NCBI GenBank assembly: GCA_017431685.1
Contig: JAFRKO010000042.1
Coordinates: forward strand, 1-64,000
Source of the DNA: Mogibacterium sp.
Lineage (GTDB): Bacteria > Bacillota > Clostridia > Peptostreptococcales > Anaerovoracaceae
Length of the DNA: 64,000 nucleotides
Direction of reading: 5' to 3'
Shown here: one piece after another, positions 1 to 7,948 of the stretch
Layout of the letters: every line of letters begins with the position of its first letter
How positions within the stretch are numbered: the stretch's first letter is position 1
The notes under the pieces: generated by a model
What the model was told of the DNA's origin: nothing
Database searches by the model: none
Seen by the model: only the letters and a program-made list of their open reading frames with translations
Translations under genes and position numbers: made by a program

Positions 1-113
1 CGAATAATAGAAAAGTCCATTTCATATTTCTTTCCGAGATATTCGTATCCTCCGCATCCACTTAAATATTCAAGAACAACCATTTTCTTAAACTCAAAAC
101 TTTACTTCGCCAT
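1..113 (-). pseudogene. IS3-family OrfA transposase fragment with in-frame stop
   Basis: From the ATG at 113 the minus strand reads M-A-K-stop-SFEFKKMVVLEYLSG and continues with GYEYLGKKYEM. This is the helix-turn-helix start of IS3-type OrfA proteins, which usually begin with a MAKYSFEFK-like run. The fourth codon is TAA (102-104) where a Tyr codon (TAC/TAT) is expected, so one base change explains the stop. Translation could restart at the ATG at 83. The gene runs off the left edge, so further damage cannot be judged. It is probably an inactive copy. Confidence 0.55.
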
Positions 114-169
114 AATAAAACTGACCTCCTTCAGTTAGATTTTTGGTCTAACTTTTGGGGGTCAGTTCA
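1..169 (-). mobile_element. End of an IS3-family (IS150-like) insertion sequence, cut by window edge
   Basis: Read on the minus strand, the segment starts near 169 with TGAACTGACCCCCAAAAGTT, which has the look of an IS3/IS150-group terminal inverted repeat. A perfect 7-bp stem (AGTTAGA/TCTAACT, 133-153) follows, then a GGAGG ribosome site and the start of an OrfA-like reading frame. The rest of the element lies outside the window to the left. The exact outer end and any target duplication cannot be set from one end. The family call rests on the terminal sequence and the OrfA residues. Confidence 0.6.
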
Positions 170-516
170 TTATGTGCCTGGGTATTAAATTGTCATGAAG
201 TCTATTCAGCCATTTGGCCCTCATACATTATGCAGAATTTGCTTTATATGCTGCCACCAGTTCCGTATCGTCTGAGTCCATTTCCTAGTGTCCTGCATGG
301 TGAAAAGATACGAGGACTTGATAAGAGAGGTCGGATTAGGGAATACGCTCCTCTGGAGGTTCAGCTTCTTGTATGCGCTGTTTACAATTTTTTTCACATT
401 AGCCGTATATATGAGTTTTCTCGCCCCATTTTTCGTCGAATACTACTGTCAATGAATGAACGAGCATGACGATGCATAGGAATAATTAAAAAACTGCAAC
501 ACATTTTTCAAATAGC
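170..516. other. Intergenic stretch without a convincing gene
   Basis: About 350 bp between the IS end and the promoter region of the first surface-protein gene. One open frame of about 100 codons (155-469, plus strand) exists, but it starts inside the IS end, has no ribosome site and an implausible Leu/Pro/Cys/Arg-rich composition. I see no RNA gene or recognised regulatory element here. Confidence 0.4.
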
Positions 517-565
517 TTGCTTATGGGGGCGGAAAATGAGTACTATTAATCTTAACAAATGTTAA
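517..565 (+). promoter_or_regulatory. Possible promoter plus palindromic operator of the EKAAA-repeat protein gene
   Basis: TTGCTT (517-522) and TACTAT (541-546) are 18 bp apart and resemble -35 and -10 boxes. The predicted start point falls at about 553, inside the perfect palindrome TTAACA-AA-TGTTAA (552-565). A palindrome on the start point is the usual place for a repressor site, but no regulator is known here. The ribosome site AAGGAGG lies just before the ATG at 596. Confidence 0.3.
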
Positions 566-595
566 TGGTGCTGTTGATTTTAAGGAGGTTTTAGC

Positions 596-2989
596 ATGAA
601 GATCAAGCGAAGGGCACTGTCGCTATTGCTTTCACTGGTTATGGTGCTCACTTTCATGCCTGCGATGTCATTTGCAGATAGTAAAGAAAGTAAGGATTCT
701 GACATTCCGATAGGAATAGAGCTTATGTACGAGAGCGGTACCTATCGTATAGCCCGCGATGGCTATTACCGGACTGATGGATACAATAACGATGATGATG
801 AGTGGGTGGCTACATCTGAAGAGTATTACTATTACTATCCACCAAGATTTTTTGAGGGTGATATAATTGTTGTTAATTATTCTGATCGTAATGTTAGGTT
901 TATTAATAAAGAGGTCAGCGATGGTGAAGATAGCTGGCTTGCATTTGTAGATGAACAAGATCCAAATAATGTAATTTATCCGGAAATGGAATGGGTAGAA
1001 ACTCAATCATATGAGAACAGGTTTGAACCAGGAAGCAGAGCGAGTTTCAGAGTCTTCATAGAAGATGGCGAAGGAAATCGCATATACAGTGAGAGTTATG
1101 AAGCAGCCCTGGATGAAGAAGGCGATGATGAAGAAGATTTCTTCACAGGGGAAGTCGTAGTATCAGAAGACATCGCTGTAGGCGACACTAAAACAGTCAC
1201 TATTGAAAACGCCTATGATTATGCAAGTTATAAGTTTGTTCCTGAGGTATCTGGAACATACTGCTTTAAATCTACTGGCTCCAGTGATGCATACGGAAGA
1301 ATTCTGGACAAAAATCAGGAGGAATTATATTCAAATGATGATGGAGCAGAAGGGAGTAATTTCTATATAAATTTTGAGGCAGAAGCAGAGGAAACTTACT
1401 ACCTCCAGGCCTGCCTGTATGGAAGTAATATCGGATCATTTACCGTTGAATTGAGTGATGAAGAATATGTTCCGCTGGAAAGCTTTGGGGGAGAGATAGT
1501 TGCATCTGGATCTATCATTGTTGGTCAGATAAAAGATGTGACTGTTGAAAACGCCTTTGATTATGCAAGTTTTGAGTTTGTTCCTGCGTTATCCGGAACG
1601 TATTGCTTCAAAGGGCTAGGCTCAAAAGATACTATCGGAAGAGTACTGGATGACAGTATGAACGTGATTTATAAAGCAGATGATGGTGATATTGGATCAC
1701 AGAACTTCTTCATCAATTTCGATGCAGAGGCTGGAAGGACCTATTATCTACAGGGAGGACTATACGATATCAACACAGGGTCGTTCTCTGTGTCACTAGT
1801 CGATAAAGTGTATGATCCGGAAGAGGCATATGCAGTTACCGATATCGATGGCATCAGATATCGCCTGATAGAGCCAAACTCATCAGAGGCTATGATCGAG
1901 TATTCATTAGGCAGTCTTGGCGCAAGTGCGACGATTCCTTCGGAAGTAACACTGTCAAACGGGAAGACTTGCAAGGTCACAGAGATATCTTCCATGGCTT
2001 TTGCCAATGAGCATAGTCTGAAGTCTATCTTTATTCCAGCTTCAGTGGAATTCGTTGGTGACCATGCAGCTGGATATATCAGAACCGGTGATGAGGAATG
2101 GGTTTTTGTTCCCGTTGAAGGCTTTGTAATCGATGCACCTGCAGGAAGTGCTGGTGCAAAATATGCAGAAGATAACAACATTGCGCATGTTGATACTGAA
2201 GCAGAGAGGGCAGCGGCAGAGAAGGCAGCGGCAGAGAAGGCAGCGGCAGAGAAGGCAGCGGCAGAGAAGGCAGCGGCAGAGAAAGCAGCAGCAGAAAAAG
2301 CAGCGGCAGAGAAAGCAGCAGCAGAAAAAGCAGCGGCAGAGAAAGCAGCAGCAGAAAAAGCAGCGGCAGAGAAAGCAGCAGCAGAAAAAGCAGCGGCAGA
2401 GAAGGCAGCAGCAGAAAAGGCAGCGGCAGAAAAGGCAGCGGCAGAAAAAGCAGCGGCAGAGAAGGCAGCAGCAGAAAAAGCAGCGGCAGAGAAGGCAGCA
2501 GCAGAAAAAGCAGCGGCAGAGAAGGCAGATCTTGCTAAGACTGCAGCAGGAACTACACATAAGGTAAGCGGAAGCAAGTACAAAGTACTTACAAATGTAT
2601 CGGGAACGAAGGTCGGAACTGTTGCTTTAACCACTGCAAAGAACGCGAAGTCTGTGACTGTCCCTGCGGCCATCAAGCTGAACGGAAAGACATTCAAAGT
2701 AACCCAGATCAATGCAAAGGCATTCAAGGGCAAGAAGATACACACTGTGACAATCGGAAAGAATGTCAAGATGATCAAAAAGAATGCTTTCAAAGGATCA
2801 AAGGCAACAAAGCTCGTATTGAAGACCAAGCTGCTAAAGAAGGCTAAGGTCAAGGGATGTCTTAAGAGCTCTAAGATCAAGACTGTACAAGTAAAAGTAG
2901 GTTCAAAGACAAATAATAAGAAATATGTAAAGAGCTATAAAAAGATCTTCACCAAGGCGAATGCAGGAAAGAAAGTCACGGTCAAGTAA
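596..2989 (+). CDS. Secreted surface protein: two PPC-like domains, EKAAA repeat rod, leucine-rich ends
   Basis: A 797-residue exported protein. Residues 1-27 are a signal peptide (Lys/Arg-rich start, hydrophobic core, AMSFA cleavage region). Two related beta-sandwich repeats, about 190-285 and 300-400, share YDYAS/FDYAS, SGTYCFK and TYYLQ signatures and look like bacterial pre-peptidase C-terminal (PPC) domains. A short BspA-type leucine-rich segment lies near 455-485. Then comes an Ala/Lys/Glu rod (about 537-641) and a very basic C-terminal leucine-rich domain with the KAFKGKKIHTVTIG signature. No LPXTG motif is seen, so the basic C-terminus may hold it to the wall through charge. It stands alone with its own ribosome site, ahead of a hairpin. 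Function is unknown; adhesion or wall binding is a guess. Confidence 0.85.
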   Translation: MKIKRRALSLLLSLVMVLTFMPAMSFADSKESKDSDIPIGIELMYESGTYRIARDGYYRTDGYNNDDDEWVATSEEYYYYYPPRFFEGDIIVVNYSDRNVRFINKEVSDGEDSWLAFVDEQDPNNVIYPEMEWVETQSYENRFEPGSRASFRVFIEDGEGNRIYSESYEAALDEEGDDEEDFFTGEVVVSEDIAVGDTKTVTIENAYDYASYKFVPEVSGTYCFKSTGSSDAYGRILDKNQEELYSNDDGAEGSNFYINFEAEAEETYYLQACLYGSNIGSFTVELSDEEYVPLESFGGEIVASGSIIVGQIKDVTVENAFDYASFEFVPALSGTYCFKGLGSKDTIGRVLDDSMNVIYKADDGDIGSQNFFINFDAEAGRTYYLQGGLYDINTGSFSVSLVDKVYDPEEAYAVTDIDGIRYRLIEPNSSEAMIEYSLGSLGASATIPSEVTLSNGKTCKVTEISSMAFANEHSLKSIFIPASVEFVGDHAAGYIRTGDEEWVFVPVEGFVIDAPAGSAGAKYAEDNNIAHVDTEAERAAAEKAAAEKAAAEKAAAEKAAAEKAAAEKAAAEKAAAEKAAAEKAAAEKAAAEKAAAEKAAAEKAAAEKAAAEKAAAEKAAAEKAAAEKAAAEKAAAEKAAAEKADLAKTAAGTTHKVSGSKYKVLTNVSGTKVGTVALTTAKNAKSVTVPAAIKLNGKTFKVTQINAKAFKGKKIHTVTIGKNVKMIKKNAFKGSKATKLVLKTKLLKKAKVKGCLKSSKIKTVQVKVGSKTNNKKYVKSYKKIFTKANAGKKVTVK
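2204..2518 (+). repeat. 15-bp tandem array, 21 units coding for (E-K/R-AAA)
   Basis: Twenty-one consecutive 15-bp units, one ERAAA then twenty EKAAA, followed by a partial EKA. At DNA level the units differ only in synonymous codons (GAG AAG GCA GCG versus GAA AAA GCA GCA), and in the middle two versions alternate, giving a 30-bp higher-order period. The encoded segment should be a long charged alpha-helix. Such an array can change length by slippage or unequal recombination without changing the frame. Confidence 0.95.
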
Positions 2990-3038
2990 TTGCCTCGTGT
3001 AGTATACAATTATAAACTGTAAGCCTAAAGCCAAAAAT

Positions 3039-3072
3039 AGTGCTTCGGAACGCATCCAAGTTCCGAAGCACT
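3039..3072. terminator. Strong hairpin, possible terminator
   Basis: A perfect 13-bp stem (AGTGCTTCGGAAC at 3039-3051, complement at 3060-3072) encloses an 8-nt loop. The plus-strand side lacks a clean T run, while the minus-strand side is followed by ATTTTTGG, so it is a better terminator for leftward transcription. It may still stop the surface-protein gene ending at 2989. It lies just outside the IS200-like element. Confidence 0.5.
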
Positions 3073-3097
3073 GTTCTTGAGCTTTAGCGTGAATATA

Positions 3098-3816
3098 CCA
3101 CCGGCTATGCCGGTGAGAATAAAAAGCTTTAACTTCAAGAAGAAAACCTCCAATGCTACCATGGATGTGGCTACCAACCGCATCTTATAACAAAGGAGGA
3201 TTCAAACATGAGTAATAAAGATGATGACATAAATAGTCTATCACATTCAAAATGGTGTTGCCATTACCATGTAGTGTTCGCGCCAAAGTTCAGACGACAG
3301 GCAATATATGGCAAGATCAAAACAGACATCGGAAAGATACTGAGGCAGCTTTGTGAACAGAAAGGCGTAGAGATAATCGAAGCAGAATTATGTCCTGATC
3401 ATGTACACATGTTGCTCGCGATCCCGCCGAAGTATAGCGTGGCGCAAATAATGGGGTATCTGAAGGGGAAAAGCTCGCTAATGATATTCGATCGGCATGC
3501 GAACATGAAATACAAATATGGGAACAGGCATTTCTGGTGCAGAGGTTACTATGTTGACACAGTAGGACGGAACAAAAGGGCGATAGCAGAATACATACGG
3601 AACCAACTGCAGGAAGATATCGCCAATGACCAGATATCGCTGAAAGAGTATATAGACCCGTTTACGGGTAGCAAGAATACGTAGGCAACAGAAAAGCGCC
3701 TTTAGGCGCCGCCTGAGAATAGAGCTGCGGTTGGCAGTCTATTCGGCGCGTCTTAAGACGCTTGCAAGCAAAAGGCCCTTTTAGGGCCAGTGCATACCAC
3801 CAGTTCAACTGGTGGT
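3098..3816 (+). mobile_element. IS200/IS605-family element with one transposase gene
   Basis: The transposase gene is framed by hairpins of the kind used by this family in place of inverted repeats. On the left is CACCGGC-TAT-GCCGGTG (3099-3115). On the right is a perfect 10-bp stem, ACCACCAGTT/AACTGGTGGT (3796-3816). Three more palindromes lie between the stop codon and the right end (3696-3709, 3748-3761, 3774-3788). No tnpB gene is present, so it is of the short IS200 type. Exact cleavage sites are not set, so the ends are approximate by some tens of bases. Confidence 0.7.
3208..3684 (+). CDS. tnpA: IS200/IS605-family transposase TnpA (Y1 HUH nuclease)
   Basis: A 158-residue protein of normal family length. 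It carries the metal-binding HUH-type motif as PDHVHMLL (about residues 72-79), the typical N-terminal KWCCHYHVVFAPKFRR, and a Tyr-containing segment GYYVDTVGRNK near 112-122 that should hold the catalytic tyrosine. In the family this enzyme cuts and rejoins single-stranded DNA at hairpin ends. AGGAGG lies 8 bases before the ATG. The gene appears intact, so the element may still be active. Confidence 0.93.
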   Translation: MSNKDDDINSLSHSKWCCHYHVVFAPKFRRQAIYGKIKTDIGKILRQLCEQKGVEIIEAELCPDHVHMLLAIPPKYSVAQIMGYLKGKSSLMIFDRHANMKYKYGNRHFWCRGYYVDTVGRNKRAIAEYIRNQLQEDIANDQISLKEYIDPFTGSKNT

Positions 3817-3882
3817 TATGATTATCGTGTGTTTTTATTAACGCATCTACCAAAATGCGATGATTTAATATATAATACTGTC

Positions 3883-4132
3883 GACTTGAGGGGGCGTTAT
3901 CTTCTCTCGGGTTGAAATAGGGCAGAGAGATGCATCACGAATCAACGGTGGGTGTCTTTTTAAGTCCATACCCCAATCTTCCGGAAAAAGGGTATAGGGG
4001 AGATCAGGTTATCCTCAGAAAGGATCCGGATTGAAAAAATTTAACGGCGAACATTGAAGAAGTATGGGACTAAGGGTGATCCAGTAATTACCCGACTTTT
4101 GTGTTGTGCAATCACGAGACTGCTTTTTTAAC
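3883..4132 (+). ncRNA. Probable structured RNA of unknown class (or long leader of the next gene)
   Basis: A 500-bp stretch without a gene holds a perfect -10 box TATAAT (3871-3876). A transcript starting near 3883 can fold well. A long-range stem joins AGTCCATAC (3964-3972) with GTATGGGACT (4062-4071), with one bulge. Inside it are CCATACCC/GGGTATAGG (one bulge) and ATCCT-CAGAA-AGGAT. Before it is TCTCTC/GAGAGA (3904-3930). After it is a perfect stem GGGTGAT-CCAGTA-ATTACCC (4074-4093) followed by GACTTTT. A run of Ts at 4125-4131 ends the region. I compared it from memory with 6S, tmRNA, SRP RNA, T-box and common riboswitches and found no match. It may be free-standing or the leader of the gene at 4195. 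Confidence 0.45.
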
Positions 4133-4194
4133 GTGCGCTATTCTTGGAAAAACTTCAGTCAGAGGCAAAAGCGTGCGACTTTGCATATATATAA

Positions 4195-4689
4195 ATGAAA
4201 TATAGGAAGAATAAAAGGGGCAACACATATGTATATTTGGCAGGGCTTGCCCTTTGCATAGCGTCGGGCTTTGTAAAAGCTCCCGCTGGGATACTTGACG
4301 ATGAGTCATTAAGCCTTACGGGTGCTCTTGACAGAGGCTGGCTTGCGATACTGTTCATTGTCCCGACTATTCTAGTGATGGTGTCTGCGGTGCTTGTGAT
4401 CATTGACAAAGGAAGAGCTTTCGTTTTGGTGCTTACTGCGATTGCCGCAATGATCTACTCAATCATGGATGTTGGTTATATAAGTTCAGGCCGGACATAC
4501 GAAGGTCTGTTAATGAACGCATTTGGAGTCATATTGATTTCTGCAGGGGCATGCCTTCATAATTTTGGTACAAAAGACCGGGATATAGCGGAGTCAGAGC
4601 TCGCAGAACTCAATGCCGCCGTAAATTCAAGGCAGCCGTACGCAGACAGTAATGTTGAAAAGAGAAACAGTGTTCATCGGAGGGGCTGA
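4195..4689 (+). CDS. Four-helix membrane protein of unknown function
   Basis: A 164-residue protein with hydrophobic segments near residues 12-28, 48-68, 74-90 and 102-120 and a charged C-terminal tail of about 40 residues. No family is recognised. An in-frame TAA directly before the ATG fixes the upstream limit, and no Shine-Dalgarno sequence is visible, so translation may be leaderless or depend on the structured RNA region upstream. It lies 3 bp before the Big_2 protein gene, so the two are probably one transcription unit. Confidence 0.65.
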   Translation: MKYRKNKRGNTYVYLAGLALCIASGFVKAPAGILDDESLSLTGALDRGWLAILFIVPTILVMVSAVLVIIDKGRAFVLVLTAIAAMIYSIMDVGYISSGRTYEGLLMNAFGVILISAGACLHNFGTKDRDIAESELAELNAAVNSRQPYADSNVEKRNSVHRRG

Positions 4690-4692
4690 CGG

Positions 4693-5808
4693 ATGTTGAA
4701 AGAACAGACTATCTCCAGAAGAAGGCTGGCAATTTATATTATCGCTTGTGCTGCAGTGCTTATTGCGGTTACGGTTTATATGGCAGCTCCAAGGGGAATA
4801 AGTTCTCTGCAGGTTTATGCCGAAGATGGCAGCCGGATAGATGAAGAACTGAAGATATACATCGATACAGATACGCGCGTACGGTGCAAGGTGGAGCCTG
4901 CGGCTTTCTCAATGAGAAGCGTCAAGTACAGATCATCTGATGAAGAGATTGCAACAGTAGACAGAAAAGGCATTATACATGCTTCCAAAGAAGGCGAAGT
5001 TCTCATCACCGCAGAATGTGCCGGAGTCAAAAGGTATTTCACTGTTGAAGTAAATCAATCTGTAGCCGATATATCAGGCATTGAAGAAAAGCTGACTATA
5101 ATAATTGGCGGAAATATACAGCTTGAGCCAAAACTTATAATGGCGGAGCCGGATCTTGAAGAACCTGAAATAAGCTATAAGACAAAGCAGCCTTCTATTG
5201 CTCGGGTTGATGAGAACGGCCTAATCACAGGCGTTGGTGAGGGCGTCACAACTATAGATGTCAGGGCCGGAACTTTCAAAAAAAGCATAGAGGTGACGGT
5301 CATAAAGGTACCGGCACCTGTATACCATCCGGACTCCAAAAAAGAAACCGATACCAAAAACAAAAGAAAAACAACTCAGGACGATAGCAAGACCCGCAAT
5401 AAAAAGAAGAAAAACAAGAAAAACAAGAATAAGTCTGATAGTGATGCGGAGGACAAGAGCAACAACGGTTCGGATGGCAGTGATGACACAGATGACACCG
5501 GCAACACTGATGACACCGGCAACACTGATGACACCGGCAACACAGATGACACCGGCGACAGTATTGATACGGGCGATACAGATAATACAGATACTGATAA
5601 CATTGACGATGATGGCTCAGACAGCACAGATGATTCTGGAGACAGCGCTGATCCTGGAGTAAGCACAGATGCTTCAGACGATAGTAACAGCATTGACCAG
5701 GGCAGCACAGATGGCTCCGTCGACAACAGCACAGATGTTGATCAGGGCAGTTCTGACAATGCCTCACCAGACATAGGAATTCTTGAAACAACAAATGTAC
5801 AGAATTGA
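4693..5808 (+). CDS. Membrane-anchored Big_2 (Ig-like) protein with Lys-rich and Asp/Thr-rich tail
   Basis: A 371-residue protein. An N-terminal hydrophobic segment (about 12-29) acts as signal anchor. Two bacterial Ig-like group 2 domains follow, about 33-120 and 122-202, each with the IATVDxxG or IARVDENG signature. Then comes a strongly basic stretch (about 210-245, KKKKNKKNKNK) and a low-complexity acidic tail of about 120 residues rich in Asp, Thr, Ser and Gly. No sorting signal ends the protein. Big_2 domains are common in adhesins and wall-associated proteins. It starts 3 bp after the preceding gene and ends 22 bp before the pglF-like gene, so it may belong to the start of the glycan operon. 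Confidence 0.8.
   Translation: MLKEQTISRRRLAIYIIACAAVLIAVTVYMAAPRGISSLQVYAEDGSRIDEELKIYIDTDTRVRCKVEPAAFSMRSVKYRSSDEEIATVDRKGIIHASKEGEVLITAECAGVKRYFTVEVNQSVADISGIEEKLTIIIGGNIQLEPKLIMAEPDLEEPEISYKTKQPSIARVDENGLITGVGEGVTTIDVRAGTFKKSIEVTVIKVPAPVYHPDSKKETDTKNKRKTTQDDSKTRNKKKKNKKNKNKSDSDAEDKSNNGSDGSDDTDDTGNTDDTGNTDDTGNTDDTGDSIDTGDTDNTDTDNIDDDGSDSTDDSGDSADPGVSTDASDDSNSIDQGSTDGSVDNSTDVDQGSSDNASPDIGILETTNVQN
5491..5562 (+). repeat. 18-bp tandem repeat (4 units) coding for DDTGNT
   Basis: Four consecutive 18-bp units based on GATGACACCGGCAACACT, the last one degenerate, inside the acidic tail of the Big_2 protein. Each codes for D-D-T-G-N/D-T/S. The unit is a multiple of three, so copy-number change would keep the frame. 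Confidence 0.85.
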
Positions 5809-5830
5809 TAAGTAGATAAATCAGGTAAAG

Positions 5831-7930
5831 ATGGCAGAAAAAACGAAGAGACAATTCAAAATAGAACATTGGATGGTGGTAGCAGGTTTTCTGGTACTCT
5901 ATGATGTCATAGCAGTCTCTTTGGCATACTTCATTGCGCTTCTTTTGCGATTTGATCTCAGATTTTCCGCAATACCCCCATCATATCTTACTACATGGGA
6001 GTATTTTACACCGATCTACGCAGCGGTATGTATTGCTGTATTTTGGGCGTTCAGGCTTTACAGAAGCATATGGCGATTTGCCAGTTATACGGAGCTCAAG
6101 AGGATCACCTCCGCAACTATATTGACATCGCTGATACACATCTTAGGCTCTATCCTGACGATCAACCATGTCGTGACAGGGGGGCTTGAGGGTGTGTTCA
6201 GAATGCCTGTGTCATACTACCTGTTCGGTACTATACTGCAGTTTGTATTTGTGCTTGGGATCCGTTTCTCATACAGGTTTGTGCTGCTGATGAGGGCAAG
6301 CAAAGATAAAGAGAACTCGGCCAGAGTCATGCTAATCGGTGCGGGTTCTGCAGGGCAGGTGCTACTCAGAGATATCAGAAGAACCAGAGAGATGAAGGAG
6401 CAGGTAGTCTGCTTCATCGATGATAACCAGAACAAATGGAACCGTGAAGTGGACGGCATATCGGTAGTAGGCGGCAGGGAATCTATTATTGAGGCGGTAA
6501 AGAGGTTCAATGTCGATAAGATATATATAGCGTTGCCGAGCATATCCGCAAGGGAGAGGAAGAAGATTATAAAAATTTGCAGAGAGACCGACTGTGAGAT
6601 CATGAATCTGCCGGGCATCTATCAGCTGGCGCTTGGCGACGTGACAGTCAACTCTCTCAAGAAAGTCGATATTGAGGATTTGCTTGGGCGCGATCCTGTC
6701 AAGATGAATTCAAGAGAGGTTCGTGATTACCTCGCAAGGAAGACCATACTTGTTACCGGCGGAGGAGGTAGCATTGGGTCTGAGCTGTGCAGACAGGTTG
6801 CAAAGGCGCCTGATCTGAAGAGACTGATCATATTTGATATATACGAAAATAACGCGCACGAGATAAAACTGGAACTTATGGACAAGTACCCTAATCTGGA
6901 TCTTGTCACGCTTATCGGTTCAGTCAGAAACAGTCGCAGGATCAAGCAGGTGTTCGAAGAATACAGACCTGATATCGTATTCCATGCTGCGGCTCATAAA
7001 CATGTACCGCTGATGGAAGACAGTCCTTGTGAGGCCATAAAGAATAATGTAATGGGGACGTACTATACAGCATATGCTGCAATGGCATATGACTGTGAAA
7101 AGTTTGTACTCATTTCAACTGATAAGGCAGTAAACCCTGTGAATATAATGGGTGCCAGCAAGAGACTGTGCGAGATGGTAGTGCAATCGTTCGCAAAAAA
7201 AATTGCTGAAGGCAAAGCCACAGAACTTCCAGATATGCATACTGATACGAACACATTCCTTTCAAAAGAGGGCATGTCATCTGAAGCCGCACACGATTGC
7301 ACTCTCGAACCACCTGAACAGCCGCGCACAAAATTTGTGGCGGTTCGTTTCGGCAATGTACTGGGATCAAATGGATCGGTAATTCCGAGATTTAGAGAGC
7401 AGATAGAAAAGGGCGGTCCTGTGACTGTTACGCATCCGGATATAATTAGGTATTTCATGACTATACCTGAGGCTGCATCGCTGGTGCTGCAGGCTGCTAC
7501 TTTCGGAGGAGAGGGGCGCATATTCGTACTTGACATGGGTACACCGGTGAAAATCGATGACCTGGCGAGAAACATGATAAAACTCTCTGGATATAAACCT
7601 GATGAAGACATTAAGGTGGTATATACCGGGCTAAGGCCGGGAGAGAAGCTCTACGAGGAGAGGCTAATGGATGAGGAAGGCCTCACCAGGACTGAGAATG
7701 AGCTGATCAATATAGGCAAGCCGATACCTTTCAACGAGGACGAATTTATTAAAAGACTGCCAGCACTATTTGATGCAGCTTACGAGGACAGGGAAGATGA
7801 TATACGAGACATAGTAGCAACCTATGTATCGACATATCGCGATGCGGGCAGGCACGGATCAACAAAGAAGACGATAGCATACGAAAAGCAGATGCTTGAG
7901 ATGCTTGAAAAGAGGACAGAGAAACTGTAG
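5831..7930 (+). CDS. Membrane nucleoside-diphosphate-sugar 4,6-dehydratase (PglF/WbpM/CapD-like)
   Basis: A 699-residue protein. Four transmembrane helices (about 15-130) are followed by a first Rossmann domain (GAGSAGQ near 171) and a catalytic extended SDR domain (TGGGGSIGSE near 308). The active-site STDKAVNP (about 430) and MGASK (about 440) show the Thr-Asp-Lys and Met-x3-Lys arrangement known for PglF and WbpM in place of Tyr-x3-Lys. The known reaction is dehydration of UDP-GlcNAc to the 4-keto-6-deoxy sugar. The following genes (PglE-like, PglC-like, PglD-like) fit the bacillosamine route. An extra segment of roughly 40 residues (about 458-498) lies between the Lys and the FVAVRFGNVLGSNGS motif; most relatives have a short loop there. 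Confidence 0.9.
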   Translation: MAEKTKRQFKIEHWMVVAGFLVLYDVIAVSLAYFIALLLRFDLRFSAIPPSYLTTWEYFTPIYAAVCIAVFWAFRLYRSIWRFASYTELKRITSATILTSLIHILGSILTINHVVTGGLEGVFRMPVSYYLFGTILQFVFVLGIRFSYRFVLLMRASKDKENSARVMLIGAGSAGQVLLRDIRRTREMKEQVVCFIDDNQNKWNREVDGISVVGGRESIIEAVKRFNVDKIYIALPSISARERKKIIKICRETDCEIMNLPGIYQLALGDVTVNSLKKVDIEDLLGRDPVKMNSREVRDYLARKTILVTGGGGSIGSELCRQVAKAPDLKRLIIFDIYENNAHEIKLELMDKYPNLDLVTLIGSVRNSRRIKQVFEEYRPDIVFHAAAHKHVPLMEDSPCEAIKNNVMGTYYTAYAAMAYDCEKFVLISTDKAVNPVNIMGASKRLCEMVVQSFAKKIAEGKATELPDMHTDTNTFLSKEGMSSEAAHDCTLEPPEQPRTKFVAVRFGNVLGSNGSVIPRFREQIEKGGPVTVTHPDIIRYFMTIPEAASLVLQAATFGGEGRIFVLDMGTPVKIDDLARNMIKLSGYKPDEDIKVVYTGLRPGEKLYEERLMDEEGLTRTENELINIGKPIPFNEDEFIKRLPALFDAAYEDREDDIRDIVATYVSTYRDAGRHGSTKKTIAYEKQMLEMLEKRTEKL

Positions 7931-7948
7931 TAAAAAGGGAGAACAAGA

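Noticed and set aside
155-469. A 104-codon plus-strand open frame after the IS end
   Set aside because: Begins inside the IS terminal repeat, has no ribosome site, and its composition is not protein-like.
2204-2518. Possible CRISPR array because of regular repeats
   Set aside because: Units are contiguous 15-mers without spacers and lie in frame in a secreted-protein gene; no cas genes in the window.
1744-2880. Long antisense frames over the EKAAA repeat (FSAAA and CRCF-type repeats)
   Set aside because: They only mirror the 15-bp repeat, which stays open in several frames; no ribosome site or known domain.
4070-4105. T-box antiterminator, suggested by AGGGTGATCC
   Set aside because: The conserved T-box bulge sequence is not matched, no specifier-loop arrangement is seen, and the next gene is not an amino-acid gene.
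3883-4132. 6S RNA or tmRNA
   Set aside because: No long closing stem between the two ends with a central bubble, no CCA end and no tag reading frame.
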